Shown: positions 11,803 to 24,280 of the stretch, one piece after another
How positions within the stretch are numbered: the stretch's first letter is position 1
How the letters are laid out: the number at the start of each line of letters is the position of its first letter
Source: Pegoplata infirma
Taxonomy: Eukaryota > Arthropoda > Insecta > Diptera > Anthomyiidae
NCBI GenBank assembly: GCA_963921195.1
Contig: OY992536.1
Coordinates: 4,154,001 to 4,218,000 of the forward strand
DNA length: 64,000 bases
Direction of reading: 5' to 3'
Made by a program: the position numbers and the translations under genes
Notes under the pieces: generated by a model
Databases searched by the model: none
What the model saw: the letters and a program-made list of their open reading frames with translations, nothing else
What the model was told of the DNA's origin: nothing

Positions 11803-12870
11803 TTCATTGTTTTTTGTAAGTTTAGGTTTGTAATTTTTTGTACCAACATGGCGTATGAGTTACAAATGAACGAATTTCGAAAATATTTGTAACTCATACG
11901 CTGTTGAAAAAAGCAAATACAAGAAAATTGAGAAATTATTATGAAATTTAATATTAAAATGCGATTTTCTCGAAAAAAAAAACTACCGAACACCCGAAAG
12001 CAATTCGAGCAATAGTTTTTGAGTTATTTACGTTTCAAATGTGTTGAACCTATTCTGATATCTCAAAAACTAAGCAAGATAGAGCAAAACAGAGAAAAAG
12101 ACGGATCAAAATTGGTGGCGACCGTGTAGGGAAAGTTGACATCTGCACATGTGTGGACCCTATTGGGTCCTAACTTTGAATCAAAAAATTCGATTTCCGG
12201 GTAACTACCGGCGATACGACAAAAAGTTTCGAAGCAATTTTGTAGTTCTTTGGTCGTAGAGCAAGACCACTAAACACCCGGAAGCAATTCGAGCAATAGT
12301 TTTTGAGTTATTTACGTTATTTTTAGGACCCAATAGGTTCAACACATTTGAAACGTAAATAACTCAAAAACTATTACTCGAATTGCTTTCGGATTTTTGG
12401 TGGTCTTTTTTTGCGATCCAAAAGCTACAAAATTGCAAAGCAATTTCGTATCGGCCGTAGTTACCGAGATATTTGCATTTTGCAATTTCCCAGAATTCGA
12501 TTTTTTTTATTCAAAGTTAAGACCCAATAGGACCCTATACACACATGTGTAGATTTAAAATTTTGCTCCGTTTTGCTCTATCTTGCTTTGTTTTCGAGAT
12601 ATTTTAGCATTTTAGTTTTACGACATAATTTTTAGAACCAATAGGTTCAAAAACTATTGATTGAATTGCTTTGGGTGTTCATTGGTCTGATTTTACGACC
12701 CAAGAACTACAAAATTGCTTCGAAACTTTTTGTCGTATCGCCGGTAGTTACCGAGATATAAGCATTTTTAAATTTCCCGGAAATCAATTTTTTGATTCAA
12801 AGCTTACCAAATAGGGTCCACACATGTGTATATGTCAACTTTTGTTGACATATACATTGTGTTGGGCCTA
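11803..12870. repeat. Fold-back repeat cluster
   Basis: 11840-11980 holds inverted arms (GCGTATGAGTTACAAATGAA / TATTTGTAACTCATACGC). 11985-12870 holds several direct and inverted copies of GCAATTCGAGCAATAGTTTT, TTACCGAGATAT and CACACATGTGTGGACCCTAT. Fold-back in character, with no clear outer ends and no coding sequence. Confidence 0.5.
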
Positions 12871-13439
12871 ACCACAGAACGTTTTTGTTTGGTAAAGTTT
12901 ACTTTTTCCTAAATTAAAACTTTATTTTATACGTACCATAAAAAAAAAAATATTTAAAATTAAATTTTTGAAAGGCAACAACTGCGACTCAACATTTTAA
13001 ATTTAAAGTCAGTTATTCAAATTCTATTTTAAAAGTGGTTAGGCGAATTGTTTTTGTTTTTAAAATAGAATTGAAAAAATGCATGGACAATTTGAAAACA
13101 TGCCATCTACTCGCAAAAATATGACTGTACTTTTTATTGAAAAATTCTTAACAAAAAAATATGATCTTCCGGGAAAATTCTGATGACTCCCGAATTAACA
13201 CGATATCCGATATTCTAAAGCAAAAATATGCGTCAACTTTAATTTAACAAAGATTATGAATATCAGAACTGGTCTTAAAATTTTCAAAGAAAAAAAAATT
13301 AATCAATATCCCATAATATATAAAATATACAAAAACGTAAATTTTTGGGATTGTGGTGCCCTCCGTTTTAATTTGATAAATTTTTAATTAATGCAAATCG
13401 ACACATTTTTTCAATTTTTGGCCACGCCTCCTAAGCTTA
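12871..13439. other. AT-rich DNA with old repeat pieces
   Basis: 13360-13435 resembles part of the fold-back element at 30051-31349 (TTTTCAATTTTTGGCCACGC). No gene is seen. Confidence 0.4.
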
Positions 13440-13863
13440 CACTCAAAAAATTATGTAAGTACACTAAAAAAATTTTGTTAGTAAAATCAACTGAAAATGT
13501 CAGTTAAAACTACTTTTTCAGTTAAATCAACTAACAATGTTATTTATTTTAACTGACAAAAACCAACTGACTTATGTAGTAAAAACTACTTACATTTGTA
13601 GTCAAAGCAACTAACACATGTAGTAAAAATAAAATAATCAATACATAATTTTTTTTTTTAATTATTCAGAAAAAAAAATTGAAGACCAAAATTTTTCAAA
13701 GTTTTTTTTTTTTTTTAAAAATACTTGTGAAAAGTAAAAAAACGAAAATTTATTTTTATTTTTTTTGGAAAAAACTAAAAAATTTTCAGAGATAAAAAAA
13801 AATTAGCTAATTTAATTAACTATTACTACATAACATGTAGTAACTTTCATTATTTTCTGAGTG
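13440..13863. mobile_element. CACTC-family element
   Basis: 424 bp from CACTCAAAAAATTATGTAAG to TTTTCTGAGTG. The interior has repeated AGTTAAAACTACTTTTTCAG/GTAGTAAAA blocks. Non-coding. Confidence 0.65.
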
Positions 13864-14319
13864 CAAGTTTTGAAAAATCGAGAAACCAAAAACGCAATTT
13901 TCTTAGGCGATCAATACAACCTATTCAGAAATTCATGGGACATGTGTTTTTTTCGCTGGATATTTGGTGTGGAATGCCTTATATGTTAGTTGCATAGAGA
14001 AACATAGAGGCGAAGGTGAAAGAAAAAACAATATTGCTATCTTTTTCTAATTTCTCACACGTACGTTGTCGATGTGAATTCACCACACAATACATGTTTA
14101 CAAGTCGTACTTTGTCAACAAATACATGTAAACAAAATGTACTTTGACAACTCAATTTTTGACGCCTTCGCCTCTATGTTTCTCTATGGTTAGTTGTTTG
14201 TAGCTAAATTTTTGTCAGTTAAAACTAATACATTCGTACACTCCAAAAAAAATCTTTTAAAATTACCAAAAAAACTCGTAAAATAATTGTTTGCTACCTC
14301 ATATTTTACGAGAGTTCTA
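13864..14319. repeat. Fold-back terminus fragment surrounding a hAT-like MITE
   Basis: 13870-13984 ends TTTGGTGTGGAATGCCTTAT, like the terminus of the 30051-31349 element. The MITE at 13993-14188 lies next to it, then AT-rich DNA. Confidence 0.45.
13993..14188. mobile_element. Short hAT-like MITE with exact 8-bp duplication
   Basis: 196 bp with inverted ends CATAGAGAAACATAGAGGCG and its reverse complement finishing CTCTATG. Flanked by GTTAGTTG at 13985-13992 and 14189-14196. Interior repeats of ACATGT and GTACTTTG; non-coding. Confidence 0.9.
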
Positions 14320-14881
14320 CACTCAAAATAATCCTACAGTAAAAAATACAGTAAAAGTGTTATAACTTTAAATATACTACTTTTTTAGTAATTTACAGTA
14401 TAAATTTAGCTTTACAGTATAAATTTAGTTATTTTTTTGAAATTGGAATACTTTTAACTTTACTGAATACTGATTTTTTACCGATTTTTTAATAATTTTT
14501 GTTAGTAATTTTAAAAAATTTGGAAAATTATTTTTGACACCTAATATGGTAAAATTTACATTTTTGAAGATTTTTTTTTTTTCAAACGCACATAGCAAAT
14601 CTTCGTTGAAAAAAACTAAATGTATTTTTTTTTTTTAAATTTCCGAAATAGATCATTGCCAGCTATCAAGCTCAATAATTATATATTTTTGAAACAATTT
14701 TTTTTGTTAAAAAATTTTTCAAAATCGATTTTGGATAGGTTTTCGCTTTTAATTTTGTTTACCGTTTTTTTTTAACTGCGTTAGTAAAAATTGACTAACG
14801 CGTTGTAGGGCCCTTTAATACTAACAATTAGTAATAACTACCAACTTTTTAGTAAGGAATACTGTAGGATTTCTATGAGTG
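14320..14881. mobile_element. CACTC-family element with TA duplication
   Basis: 562 bp from CACTCAAAATAATCCTACAG to CTGTAGGATTTCTATGAGTG, so the termini are inverted over about 20 bp. Flanked by TA on both sides. Non-coding. Confidence 0.75.
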
Positions 14882-15881
14882 TAGTATAAATTACCATTTT
14901 GTTGGAAAAAAGCTTCTAAAATGACAAACAATTTACAAGATTTTAACTAATAAATTACGAGTTTTTAAGTAATTTTACAAAATTTGAAATTTTTAACTTT
15001 TTTGGTGCGATAATACTTACAGGAATTCTCTTGACTTAACTAGATTTTTTTTTGTAAAATTACCTTAAAAAATTTAAACATTTACCAAAAAAAATTGTAA
15101 AATAACAAAGAAAATTTAAATTTCTATCGAAAATTTGTTGTTAAAAACAAGGAAAAACTGTCAAATATTAGTAAAATGGGATTACGGGACTTTTTCTAGT
15201 AATATGACAAGTTTTTTTTTGTGTAAGCTGTTTTAACTGAAAACAACTTACAAAGTTGTTGTTGGGGTGAACACATTTGCAACGTTAAACATTTTTGGAG
15301 TGAATACCATTAATGTTTTGTGTTCATATTTCGAACAAATTACGCCCACTTTTTAGTATGAATATTTTTGTCGATTTGATCAAAGACACTATAGATTTGA
15401 TGAAATGTTTTGATCTTGAAATTAGGTTGTCAGTTTTTTGTTATAAACACTGATGACAAAAACTATTTTGAACCAAAAAAATGGAATTTAATTCAGTTCC
15501 AATATAAAAAAAATCATCAGGGCTTTTTATGTTCCGTTAAAAAATAACTTTAACTTTTTCCGTTAGGAGACTACTACATTAAAAAAACACTCTTTGGATA
15601 ACCCTATAAATGTGGCATATTTTTATTAGTTTTATTGAATTTCAATAGGCGCCACTAGAATAAATTATAAAACTAAAACATACTGTATGCCACACACAAT
15701 TTATTGAAATTATTAAGTTTTCGCTTTCAAGCAAATTAAATTCAATTGAAAGGTTTGCTCTCAATTTAATTGGGAAATAGGGTACATCAACAATTCAATT
15801 GTAAATTGAAAATAAATAAATAAAATGATGATCATACAGCAAACAAACATTGACACATTCGGATACAATATGGCCACATTA
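14882..15881. other. AT-rich DNA with old inverted repeats
   Basis: Blocks such as AAATTACGAG and TTTTACGAGAGTTCTA mirror 14230-14319, suggesting that the 14320-14881 element landed in an older fold-back. 15180-15260 has a CACTC-family-like end. No gene is recognised. Confidence 0.35.
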
Positions 15882-15929
15882 CAGTGGCCGACAAAAGTCT
15901 ACGTACGATAACATAGTAGATATAATTTG

Positions 15930-16419
15930 TAGTGTCCGACCGAAAATTCGGCTTCGGCCTCGGCTTCGGCCAAAAAGCACTATTCGGCTTCGGCCACAAT
16001 TTTGGCCGAATAGGCCGAATACCGAATAATTGTATAATATTTGTGCTCACGTGTTGAAAAACATACTAAACTAACTTTGAATCACATTAGTAAGCCACAA
16101 AAACATTTTAATAAGTGTTTTTGCAACTAAAAACATTTTTTACATTAAAAAAAAATTTCCGATCGAAAAAAATTTACACTCTAAAATATATTTTTTTACA
16201 AAAATGTCCAAAAAATTTTTTTGCTTAAAATAAAATCATTCTGGACAGCATTCTCATGCATTTGAGTATCCCGCCGAGTCGACTTTTATTTTTTTCTTGT
16301 TTTTACTACATAAATATTTTTTTTTTTAATATTCGGCTTCGGCCTTGGTTTGGCCGAATAGTGAAAATTTGGCCGAATATTCGGCTTCGGCCAAAAAAGG
16401 TGTATTCGATCGGAAACTA
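15930..16419. mobile_element. hAT-like fold-back rich in TTCGGC motifs
   Basis: 490 bp with ends TAGTGTCCGACCGAA and the reverse complement of TAGTTTCCGATCGAA. Flanked by ATAATTTG at 15922-15929 and 16420-16427. Both ends are packed with TTCGGCTTCGGCC and GGCCGAATA. The antisense 72-codon frame at 15832-16050 (PIRPKLWPKPNS repeats) is a translation of this repeat and is not taken as a gene. Confidence 0.9.
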
Positions 16420-18625
16420 ATAATTTGTTAACGACAAAGTTAACAACATTAGACCTACATAATTATTATCAAACAAGTATTTTTGAAAAAAATGGTGTGT
16501 AGGTAATTTATCAAGTTTTAATTTAAGCTTAATGGCGTCCAGATTGAGTAAATATTAAATGTGCTATGAGGGTTGAAATAGAAATTGAAATTATTGAAAC
16601 CCCTTTTTTTTTGAAAAAATTTTAAAAATATTTTGAAGTCGATTTTTTTCAAGCTTAAACAATATATAATAAACAAATAAACATTATCTAAAAAGTAAAT
16701 TTAAATTCGACTTTTAATTTTATTGCCATACAAATTGTTTTTGTTTTTAAAATCGACTTTCAAAAAATGTATAGAAAATTTGAAATTTAAAATAAAACTT
16801 TTGTTAAAATTGACTTTTTATTTTTCTTTGGTACGGACCTAAAAATTTAAATAATAGTTTATATTCAGTTATCAACTATCTTTTCTAACGACCCAAGACC
16901 AATTTTTGTAAAAAAAAAACATTTTGTTTTTTAATTTTACCCAGCAAAAATTTTCAGTACTAAGTAATGGAAATTTTTAAAGTGGGTTAACTCGGAAAGA
17001 TCGCTAATGAAGTTACGATTTCGCAATTTTTTATTAAATAAAAGTCCCATATTTCTCGAAAATCGGGAGATTTTTTGGTAATTTTACAATAGAAACTTTT
17101 TGGGCCCCTTTCAGCTCAAACAAAAAAAAAAAAAAAGTAAAAATCGATACGGCCGAGTGTATAGTAATGAGATATGAAAATAATTAAACATGTTCTTTGT
17201 TTACAAAAAATTGGTGGTCAAAAGAATTGGAGGTGATTATTTTTTTTACTTGGGTCGTTAGAAAGGTTTTTGATATTTAAATATAAACTAATCAACCATT
17301 TTTTAAATTTTTAATGTTTGATCTTGAAAAAAATCGGCTTAAGGTGGCTTCAGACCATAATATTTGTAATAATATCTGTCAAAATTTTGTGTAAAACCTA
17401 TAAAATAGTATGGTGTAAACACAAATCGGTATAAAACCAAGAGAAATACGGATTGAAAAATGACAAGCGGATACGTATTCTCATTTTTAGAAATTTCTCT
17501 AAAAATGAGAAAACGTATACGCTTTTCATAAGATCAGAGTTGTATTTATTTTGATATTATTTCAGATGTGATGGTGTAAGTAAATACGCAAAGGATTTTT
17601 TAAAAGATTTTTTGACAAGCGGAGAAAATTTCGTATTATTTAAGATACGTATTTTCTTACGACTCAGTATTATAGTCTGAAGTGGGCTTTAATAATATGT
17701 TTAAATCGTTTTCTAAAATAGGTCCTTTTTATGATTTCAATTAAAATTTCGACCCTCGTAGCACATTTAGTATTTACCAATGTTGGCAATCGATACCTTT
17801 TCAATACCGTTATCCGTTTTAAAACCCTTTAAATTGAATACCGGTACCAATACCAATACCGAAACACAGTTTTGGTATCGGATACCGGTATCCAAAAACC
17901 TTTTCCTTCGGTATCGGTACGTACCGGTATTGAAACGGTTTTTCTTAAAAACCATGTTTTTTACAAAAAAAAAATAATAGAAAGTTTGTAAATTTTCGGT
18001 TTTTGTAAATGAAAAATCGTACTCCAAATGCTTCACCGAAGTCTCATAAAAATCAAAAAATCTTTTGGCACCCACATCGTGAATTAGGCATAGTACTCTG
18101 TTCGATTTCACGGGAAAAATCTGTCAAACTCCATATAAAAAAAAAAATAAATTTTGGCAACGCGAGGAATAATAGGGAAATTGATAAAAAAGTTTTCACG
18201 CATTTTTATTATAGAAAAAAAATAAAATTGCTGTGAAAAAGTGACATTTCAGTTTTGTTATGATCGTTTCTTTCTTATTCTTGTCAAATGTGGTTGATTT
18301 TTAAATGTTTTATTGCGATTTGAGGCGTTTAAAGTTTAAGTGAAATTTTCACCGCAAAAAACAGAGTACTTAGCTTTAAATAAAAATATCAAAAAAGCCA
18401 TACTTCAACCGCGATGCGAGGGCAAAAGAAAATGATTGATTTTCACGAAATTTTTATAGATTCATTTTGACTCCCAATAGAAACTTTCTGGACCCCTTTC
18501 GTATGTATAGTTTTTTTTGGGGTTTTTATTTAATCCGTGATGTGGGTGTCCAAGGATTTTTTTGATATTTACAGGACTTCGGGGAAGGCATTTGGAATAC
18601 TAGCAGGAGGTTTTCCACCATAGTA

Positions 18626-19142
18626 CAGTCAAACTCGGTTATAACGAACTCGGTTATAACGAATTCTCGGTTATAACAAACTAATTTTAAAGTCCCGACG
18701 TTTTAGCATCAATTTTCACACAAAATACTTCTTTTATAACGAACTCGGTCATAACGAATCCTCGTTTAAAACGAACTGCTTATTATGGTCCCACGAGCAC
18801 AATTTCATGTATATTTACCTTTTTATAATGAACTCCCGTAAATATTTTTTAATGTGTGGCAATCATGCTTATCAAACTATCAAAATGTTAAAATTTTTTA
18901 GTTTATATAATTTTCATAGAATTTATTTATATAATTTTCATAGAATTTATTTATATTTTTATTAATTTCTTCTCAATAAGTAGATTATTTTCTAAAAAAA
19001 AACATAAAATAAAACAAAAATGGATCTATTTTTTTGGAAATAAAACTAGGTTGATAAAAAATATACCCCGCTTATAGCGAACTTCGCTTATATCGAACTA
19101 TTTTACAGGTCCCTCGGAGTTCGTTATAACCGGGTTCGACTG
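18626..19142. mobile_element. pogo/Tigger-like MITE, copy 1
   Basis: 517 bp with ends CAGTCAAACTCGGTTATAAC and the reverse complement of CAGTCGAACCCGGTTATAAC; TA on both flanks. The subterminal AACGAACTCGGTTATAACGA is repeated. A second copy is at 40401-40942. Non-coding. Confidence 0.9.
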
Positions 19143-19282
19143 TATAATTTTTTGAAGTGGCTTAACACGTAGCAATCGTCCATAAAAGTCCCATTATTCG
19201 CGAAAAAAATTGTTTGCAATATTTTTGAATGTGATCTTGTCTAGACAGGGAAGACCTATTTTTCCAAATAGATAACACCAAC

Positions 19283-19790
19283 CAGCGTTGCCAGGTACTT
19301 TTTTCGTTGTCCCCAAAAATATCACAAAATGTCTCCAAAAATGCCCAAATAATAAAAAAAACGTTATTTTTTAATCACAGAAAAAAATTTTTCTTCAATT
19401 TTTAAAGAAAATGTATGGATAGTAATTTTATAATTTTATTTCGAAGATTAGCAATTAAAAATCCCCTAAAATCCCCAAACGCGTAAATAAACGACTTTTG
19501 GCAATGGTTATATGCATTTTACATCCGATAAATGCAAGTTTTACTAAATACGCTTCATAATATCGTACCAAAGAGTGCTTATCACTAAAAACTATATTTA
19601 AAAATCGTTGATAACATTAAATTTAGCTACTGGTATTAAAAAGATTAAATTTTAAATATACCCAAAAAATCCCCAAATTAATTTTTAAAATCCCCATTAA
19701 AATCCCCAATCCCCAAATGAGATTTCTTGTCCTTTTTGCTATCATGAAATCCCCAACTTTGGGGATAAATCCCCAAGTCTGGCAGCCCTA
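19283..19790. mobile_element. hAT-like MITE rich in TCCCCAAA motifs
   Basis: 508 bp with ends CAGCGTTGCCAGG and CTGGCAGCCCTA, flanked by ACACCAAC at 19275-19282 and 19791-19798. Near both ends the motif CCCCAAA or CCCAAA recurs in the same orientation (over ten times in all). Non-coding. Confidence 0.9.
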
Positions 19791-19798
19791 ACACCAAC

Positions 19799-20430
19799 AA
19801 AAAAATAACTTGGTTGCCTAGAAATAAGATGAAATATGTAATTTGTTTTGAGTTTTATTTTAACCGCGATGCGCGAGATAGAAACTATTGGACCACTTTC
19901 AGCTCAAACAAAAAAGAAAGGTAAAAATCGATACGGCCTTATATTTATGTACTAAAAACATAGGAAAATTTCCAGCAAAAGCGGTCCAGTGCTTCAAAAG
20001 TTATGAGCAAAAGACTGAATTTCGGCAAGGGTTTTTCGTGAGTTTTCGAGATAAAAAACAGGCTAACTTTCGAAAGGCAATCCTGAGTATGCTGAAGCTT
20101 GGCACATATTTGCCGTTCCCCTGGTCTGGTTCGTATTGAATTTCAGCCAAATCGCTCCAGTGGTTCAAAAGTAATTAAAAAAACCGTGAATTTCAGATTG
20201 GTTTCACCTTAAATTCACTTGTTGAAAAAACTGTTAAACCAGCTTTATAAAAATTGATGAGTCAGGAAAATACTTTACGAAGTATTCTTGTCGCTCACAA
20301 AAATTGTTATACTAAATCAAAATTGTTAATTTGATCCACATTAGAAAATTAACTTTCACTTTAGAAGGGCATTGTGGAGGGTATTGATTGATTCGTCCAA
20401 GTCGAATTTAACTTTTCTACTTGTTTTTAC
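19799..20430 (-). mobile_element. Degenerate mini-me-like fragment
   Basis: 20345-20430 ends with GTGGAGGGTATTGATTGATT, then GTCGAATTTAACTTTTCTAC and TTGTTTTT, the terminus of the variant B repeats. The preceding GCGGTCCAGTGCTTCAAAAG block also matches that family. The 83-codon frame at 19888-20139 is probably chance. Confidence 0.5.
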
Positions 20431-21292
20431 AATTTTTTTTTACGTTCTTTTATATCGTCGAACTATATTCAATAAATGCCAACTCGAAAAAGCTTACTGT
20501 TCAGGAGAGCTAAAAAACTAGTTATTTCGCATATTATTGTAAAAATTAACAATGTACCTTCCATAACATGGTTTAAATATTCTAAACAATTTTTACCTAT
20601 GCCAAAAATTTCATATTTTGCACTGGTTTGCGTATTTTTTTGAGATGGCATTTATTACTATATCAAAAAACAAATATTTTTTTAGAGTTGGCATATTTTG
20701 TCGGAAACTAAAAATAAATTTTTTTTTGAAAAATTTTCATAAATTTTTTTTTTTTTTTGGATTTTGTTTTCCTTAGTGCGGTAATTGCAAAAACTAAAAA
20801 AAATTAAAAATCTTTGCATATTTTTAAAAGTTACTAGCTCCGAAAGCCTTTTAATCTCAGGGTGGTCCACTTTGGCACTCTGTAACTCACGCTTTATTGT
20901 AGAAGGCTCACTCCAAACTAGCTATTTTGAAAGCTTATATCATTGACTTTATTTGCCCCACTCATAATGTTTCAATCTGATAAATAGTTTGAAAGTTACA
21001 TATATATAAGCAATTTTTTTTTTTGCAAACACTATTTACCGATATTTTCAAAATGGCAATATCTCGAAAACTAATCATTAGATATCAAAATCTTTACCAG
21101 ATTCGTGTTCAGAAAGGCAAATGCAATAAGATATGTGGTCTAATTTTTTTTAAAAAAAATTTTGAAAATTTTTTGGAAATTTACAATGGGAGTTGGCATT
21201 TATTTTCACCAAAAAAATATGTACTTTGAGTTAGCAGAATAACAAAAATGGATGTAAAACTACAAAAAAATATTTTTTTTGCTCTGAAATTT
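20431..21292. other. Middle of the 17778-21561 element, no gene recognised
   Basis: AT-rich, with several 60-68 codon frames on both strands and no domain signatures. It may be residue of an internal region of the hAT-like element. Confidence 0.35.
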
Positions 21293-21613
21293 TTACCACA
21301 GATGGGTATTGCATAGGGGAGCTATTTTCCATCGGAAACTCATTTCGGTCAAATTTGAGTTGACATATTTTGAATATAGGTTCACGATATTTTTAAAATT
21401 TTTTCGATAATACCGGTACGTACCGGTATTGACGTTTCGGTATCGGTAATACCGTAACCGATTCAACTCAAATACCGTAACCGATACCGATACCGAAATA
21501 AATAAAAAAACGATACCAATACCGATATCGATACCGTTATTCGTTTCGATTGCCAACCTTGGTATTTACTCAATCTGGACGCCATGAAGCTTAAATTAAA
21601 GCTTGATAAATTA

Positions 21614-22623
21614 CACTGTGCTACAAAAAACACAAAATCGAATATACTTTTAAAATGAGGTAGTTAAGGTTGTAGGTCTCATCGAAAATATCACAAAAAT
21701 GCCCATCAAACTTGCCAGACACCCTCAAATTTTAAAGTTTTTGTCAAAAAAACGTTTTTTTGGGACTTTTATCACGTGTGTGAATTGGTTTATACATATA
21801 AAAAAGATATGTATTGATTTTTTCATTAATATCTAATTTTTTGTTATTTTTTGAAAATTTTTTGAGTTTATCGATTTTTTTCTGCTATAGTTCGTTCAAC
21901 AACATTTATATTTATACACGTATTCTTAAAGAAAATTTAATTGTAAATACGATTAATTGTAAAATAAACGAACATACTGAGAGGTCGCGTATCATTATTT
22001 TAAAGGTTTTTGGCCTCCTGAATGCGACTTTGACCTTGAAATTGCGCTACCTTATTAAGTTTTTGATATATCAATTCATGTTAAATTATGATTCAGCGAG
22101 CCAAAAACCTTTAAAAATATTGTACTTACATGACTTCTTATGAAAAAAATTTTTTCTTTTGCCTGGGTTATCTGAACGGCGATTTCCTGCAAATTTTTTT
22201 AGGATAAATTTTATCGTATTCAGAAGTAAATTTTCTTTAAAAATACGTTTATAAATATATAGGTTGTTAAATGAACTATAGCAGAAAAAAATCGATAAAC
22301 TCGAAAAAGTTTCAAAAAATAACAAAAAAATTAGAGGTTATAGAAAATATCAATAGATATCTTTCTTATATGTATAGACCAATTCACCCACATGGAAAGC
22401 CATATCCTTCTTCTATCCAAAACAGTTTAAAAATTTAAAATCGGTTCAAAATATTTTGAATTACACAAGAGAGAAAAGTGAGAAAAGTCCCAAAAAAACG
22501 TTTTTTTGACAATAACTCTAAAATTTGAGGGTGTCTGGCAAGTTTAAAGGGCATTTTTGTGATCTACTCGACAAGACCAACTACTATCTCACATCAGAAG
22601 TATTTTTTCACTGTAGCACCGTG
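21614..22623. mobile_element. Harbinger-like fold-back element
   Basis: 1010 bp with ends CACTGTGCTAC and GTAGCACCGTG, flanked by TTA at 21611-21613 and 22624-22626. The arms pair over several hundred bases: for instance CTTGCCAGACACCCTCAAAT near 21709-21729 pairs with TTTGAGGGTGTCTGGCAAG near 22525. Frames at 21814-22143 and 22086-22325 are the two arms read in opposite directions (both contain SLSIFFCYSSFNN), so they are not genes. Confidence 0.85.
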
Positions 22624-22747
22624 TTATCTATACAGCACTTTTTACATAAATACTTGTTTGTTAATAATTAGGTATTTTATTGGTAACTTTGCATTAACGA
22701 ATTACATCTCCTATGCAGTCGTACGTAGACATTTGTCGACCACTGTA

Positions 22748-23297
22748 TGTTTTATAAATTTTCAATTTATAAAAGTGTCTTCGAATGTGTAATTGATTTA
22801 ATTAAAATATGTTTAATTGACATAATTAAAAAATAAATTGTTGACCCCAAAAAATGTGTTTTTTTATTTCCATTAATTATTATTTTTTTTTGCTATCAAG
22901 TGATGTAATCTGAAAAGCACGTGAGATCAATCATTATCAGCTTTTAACCCTTTAAATTCAGTATGCATACATACATATCTGTAAACAATATTGGCTGTCA
23001 AATGATTGACTTATGATTAGGCTGACCATTTGTACTGATTTTTTAACATTTCCACTGTTTAGGCTACCTTGCGTTTTAAAATGATACAGTTAAAATTCTA
23101 TTTTTGCAAAGCTTGCCTTAGTTTTTTTATTTATTTTTAAAGGAAAACTAAAACCATAGTTTAAGTCTACTTTTACGCTTTACGTTTTTAATTTAGCGAA
23201 TGGCTACAGTAGATTCTACCGACAACATTTTTCGAGTCTGAGTAGTAGGGAATTGTTCGTTCCCTACAACTAGTCTGACAAGTTTAAGTGAGATCTA
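22748..23297. other. AT-rich DNA, nothing recognised
   Basis: A short self-complementary stretch, GGGAATTGTTCGTTCCC, lies near 23248-23265. No long open frame. Confidence 0.35.
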
Positions 23298-24060
23298 CAC
23301 TCAAAACTGTCTCACAGTAACTTTATGTAAGTTGTTTTTAACTAAAACCGTATTAGTTGTTTTCAACAAACAATGTAGTTGATTTTCTTTAAAAAAAATA
23401 ATAAACAACTATTTATATTAGTTGTTTTTATACCCTCCACTTAGTGATAGAGGGTATATATAAGTTTGTCATTCCGTTTGTTACTCATCGAAATATCGGT
23501 CTGGGACCCCATAATCGATTTTAAGACATTCTAGCGATGTCTGTCTGTGGAAAATGTTGGCACGACCAAAATATTACACAGAGATGACTGAAACTTAACA
23601 TATTTGTTGGAAGTTCTCGCGAGAAGTTTGGTATTGCAATTTAGCGATATGTGTTCAGCGGTTCAAAAGTTATGAACGAAAATGTAAGGACACCTCAAAA
23701 ATGTTAGTACATTCAACATAACCTAAAAATAAAAAATGCTTTAATTCGGCTGCTGGTTGACATATGTGAACATAAATTAACACCAAGTGGTATTTAACAA
23801 GTACAAACATGTTTTTTGACAAAAAATAAAAAAATCGCGGATTTTTTTTTTCACTAAAAAAAAATTTTTTTCGCTGAATTTAAAAAAAAAAATTTTTTTT
23901 CAAAAGTAATTTCCTTTAAAAACAAAGTTTTTTGCAATAATCTTTTTGAAATAGTGGAGGGTATCACTACATTCGGCATGACCGAATTTAACTTTTTTAC
24001 TTGTTTTTTTATAAGAACTAACAAAAAAGTACTGTAATGTAGTAACAGTAATTAAAAGCA
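23298..24060. mobile_element. CACTC-family element interrupted by a mini-me-like repeat
   Basis: Starts CACTCAAAACTGTCTCACAG at 23298. GTAGTTGATTTTC-type interior continues to about 23428 and resumes after 24008 (GTACTGTAATGTAGTAACAG). The right terminus is not clear. Confidence 0.55.
23430..24008 (-). mobile_element. mini-me/DINE-like repeat, variant B
   Basis: Close copy of 11190-11802, from TACCCTCCACTTAGTGATAG to CATTCGGCATGACCGAATTT and TTACTTGTTTTT. Its (GTCY)n tract has shrunk to GATGTCTGTCTGTGG near 23537-23551. Confidence 0.75.
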
Positions 24061-24272
24061 GTGGTTTTTATTTTATACATGCATTAGCCGCAAGAAATAT
24101 AAAGGCTTTTATAATGAGAATTCAATTTTATGGTTTTAAAACGGGTTTCTTTTAGGAGACCAACATTTTTTGGAGTTGTCAAAAAATTTTGTCCAACAAC
24201 TATTGCAAAAGATATGATTTTGCTCTTTTATTTAATACATATTAAAACATTTATTTTCTGCGAAGATGTTCA
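24061..24272. other. AT-rich DNA left of the TCAC element
   Basis: The 78-codon frame at 24130-24366 starts here (MVLKRVSFRRPTFFG...) and runs into the TCAC-rich element. It could be a scrap of an old gene, but nothing matches a known family. Confidence 0.25.
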
Positions 24273-24280
24273 TCGCAAGC

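Larger units (their letters stand above)
17778..21561. mobile_element. hAT-like element rich in ATACCG motifs, with further insertions
   Basis: 3784 bp with ends CAATGTTGGCAATCG and CGATTGCCAACCTTG, flanked by the exact duplication GTATTTAC at 17770-17777 and 21562-21569. Within 250 bp of both ends lie many copies of ATACCG/CGGTAT (for example ACCGGTATTGAA, TACGTACCGGTATT). Short frames here on either strand are shadows of these repeats. It contains the pogo-like MITE 18626-19142, the hAT-like MITE 19283-19790 and a mini-me-like fragment near 19800-20430. The large middle has no recognisable transposase. Confidence 0.85.
15882..22745. mobile_element. Tc1/mariner-type fold-back element carrying three primary nested insertions
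   Basis: Termini CAGTGGCCGACAAAAGTC (left) and the reverse complement of CAGTGGTCGACAAATGTC (right), flanked by TA at 15880-15881 and 22746-22747. Removing three delimited insertions (15930-16419, 17778-21561 and 21614-22623, each with one copy of its target duplication) leaves 1561 bp whose two arms are collinear in inverted orientation. For example, ATGGCGTCCAGATTGAGTAA occurs in the left arm near 16529 and inverted near 21571-21590. No transposase is encoded. Related arm fragments are at 1472-2040 and 31840-32260. Confidence 0.85.

Noticed and set aside
17767..18111. 114-codon minus-strand frame in the ATACCG-rich element
   Set aside because: Its repeating RYRYR/VLVPV-like residues are the ATACCG words translated; no domain.
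21814..22325. Two opposed frames of 109 and 79 codons sharing SLSIFFCYSSFNN
   Set aside because: The two are arms of one fold-back; shared peptide comes from inverted repetition.
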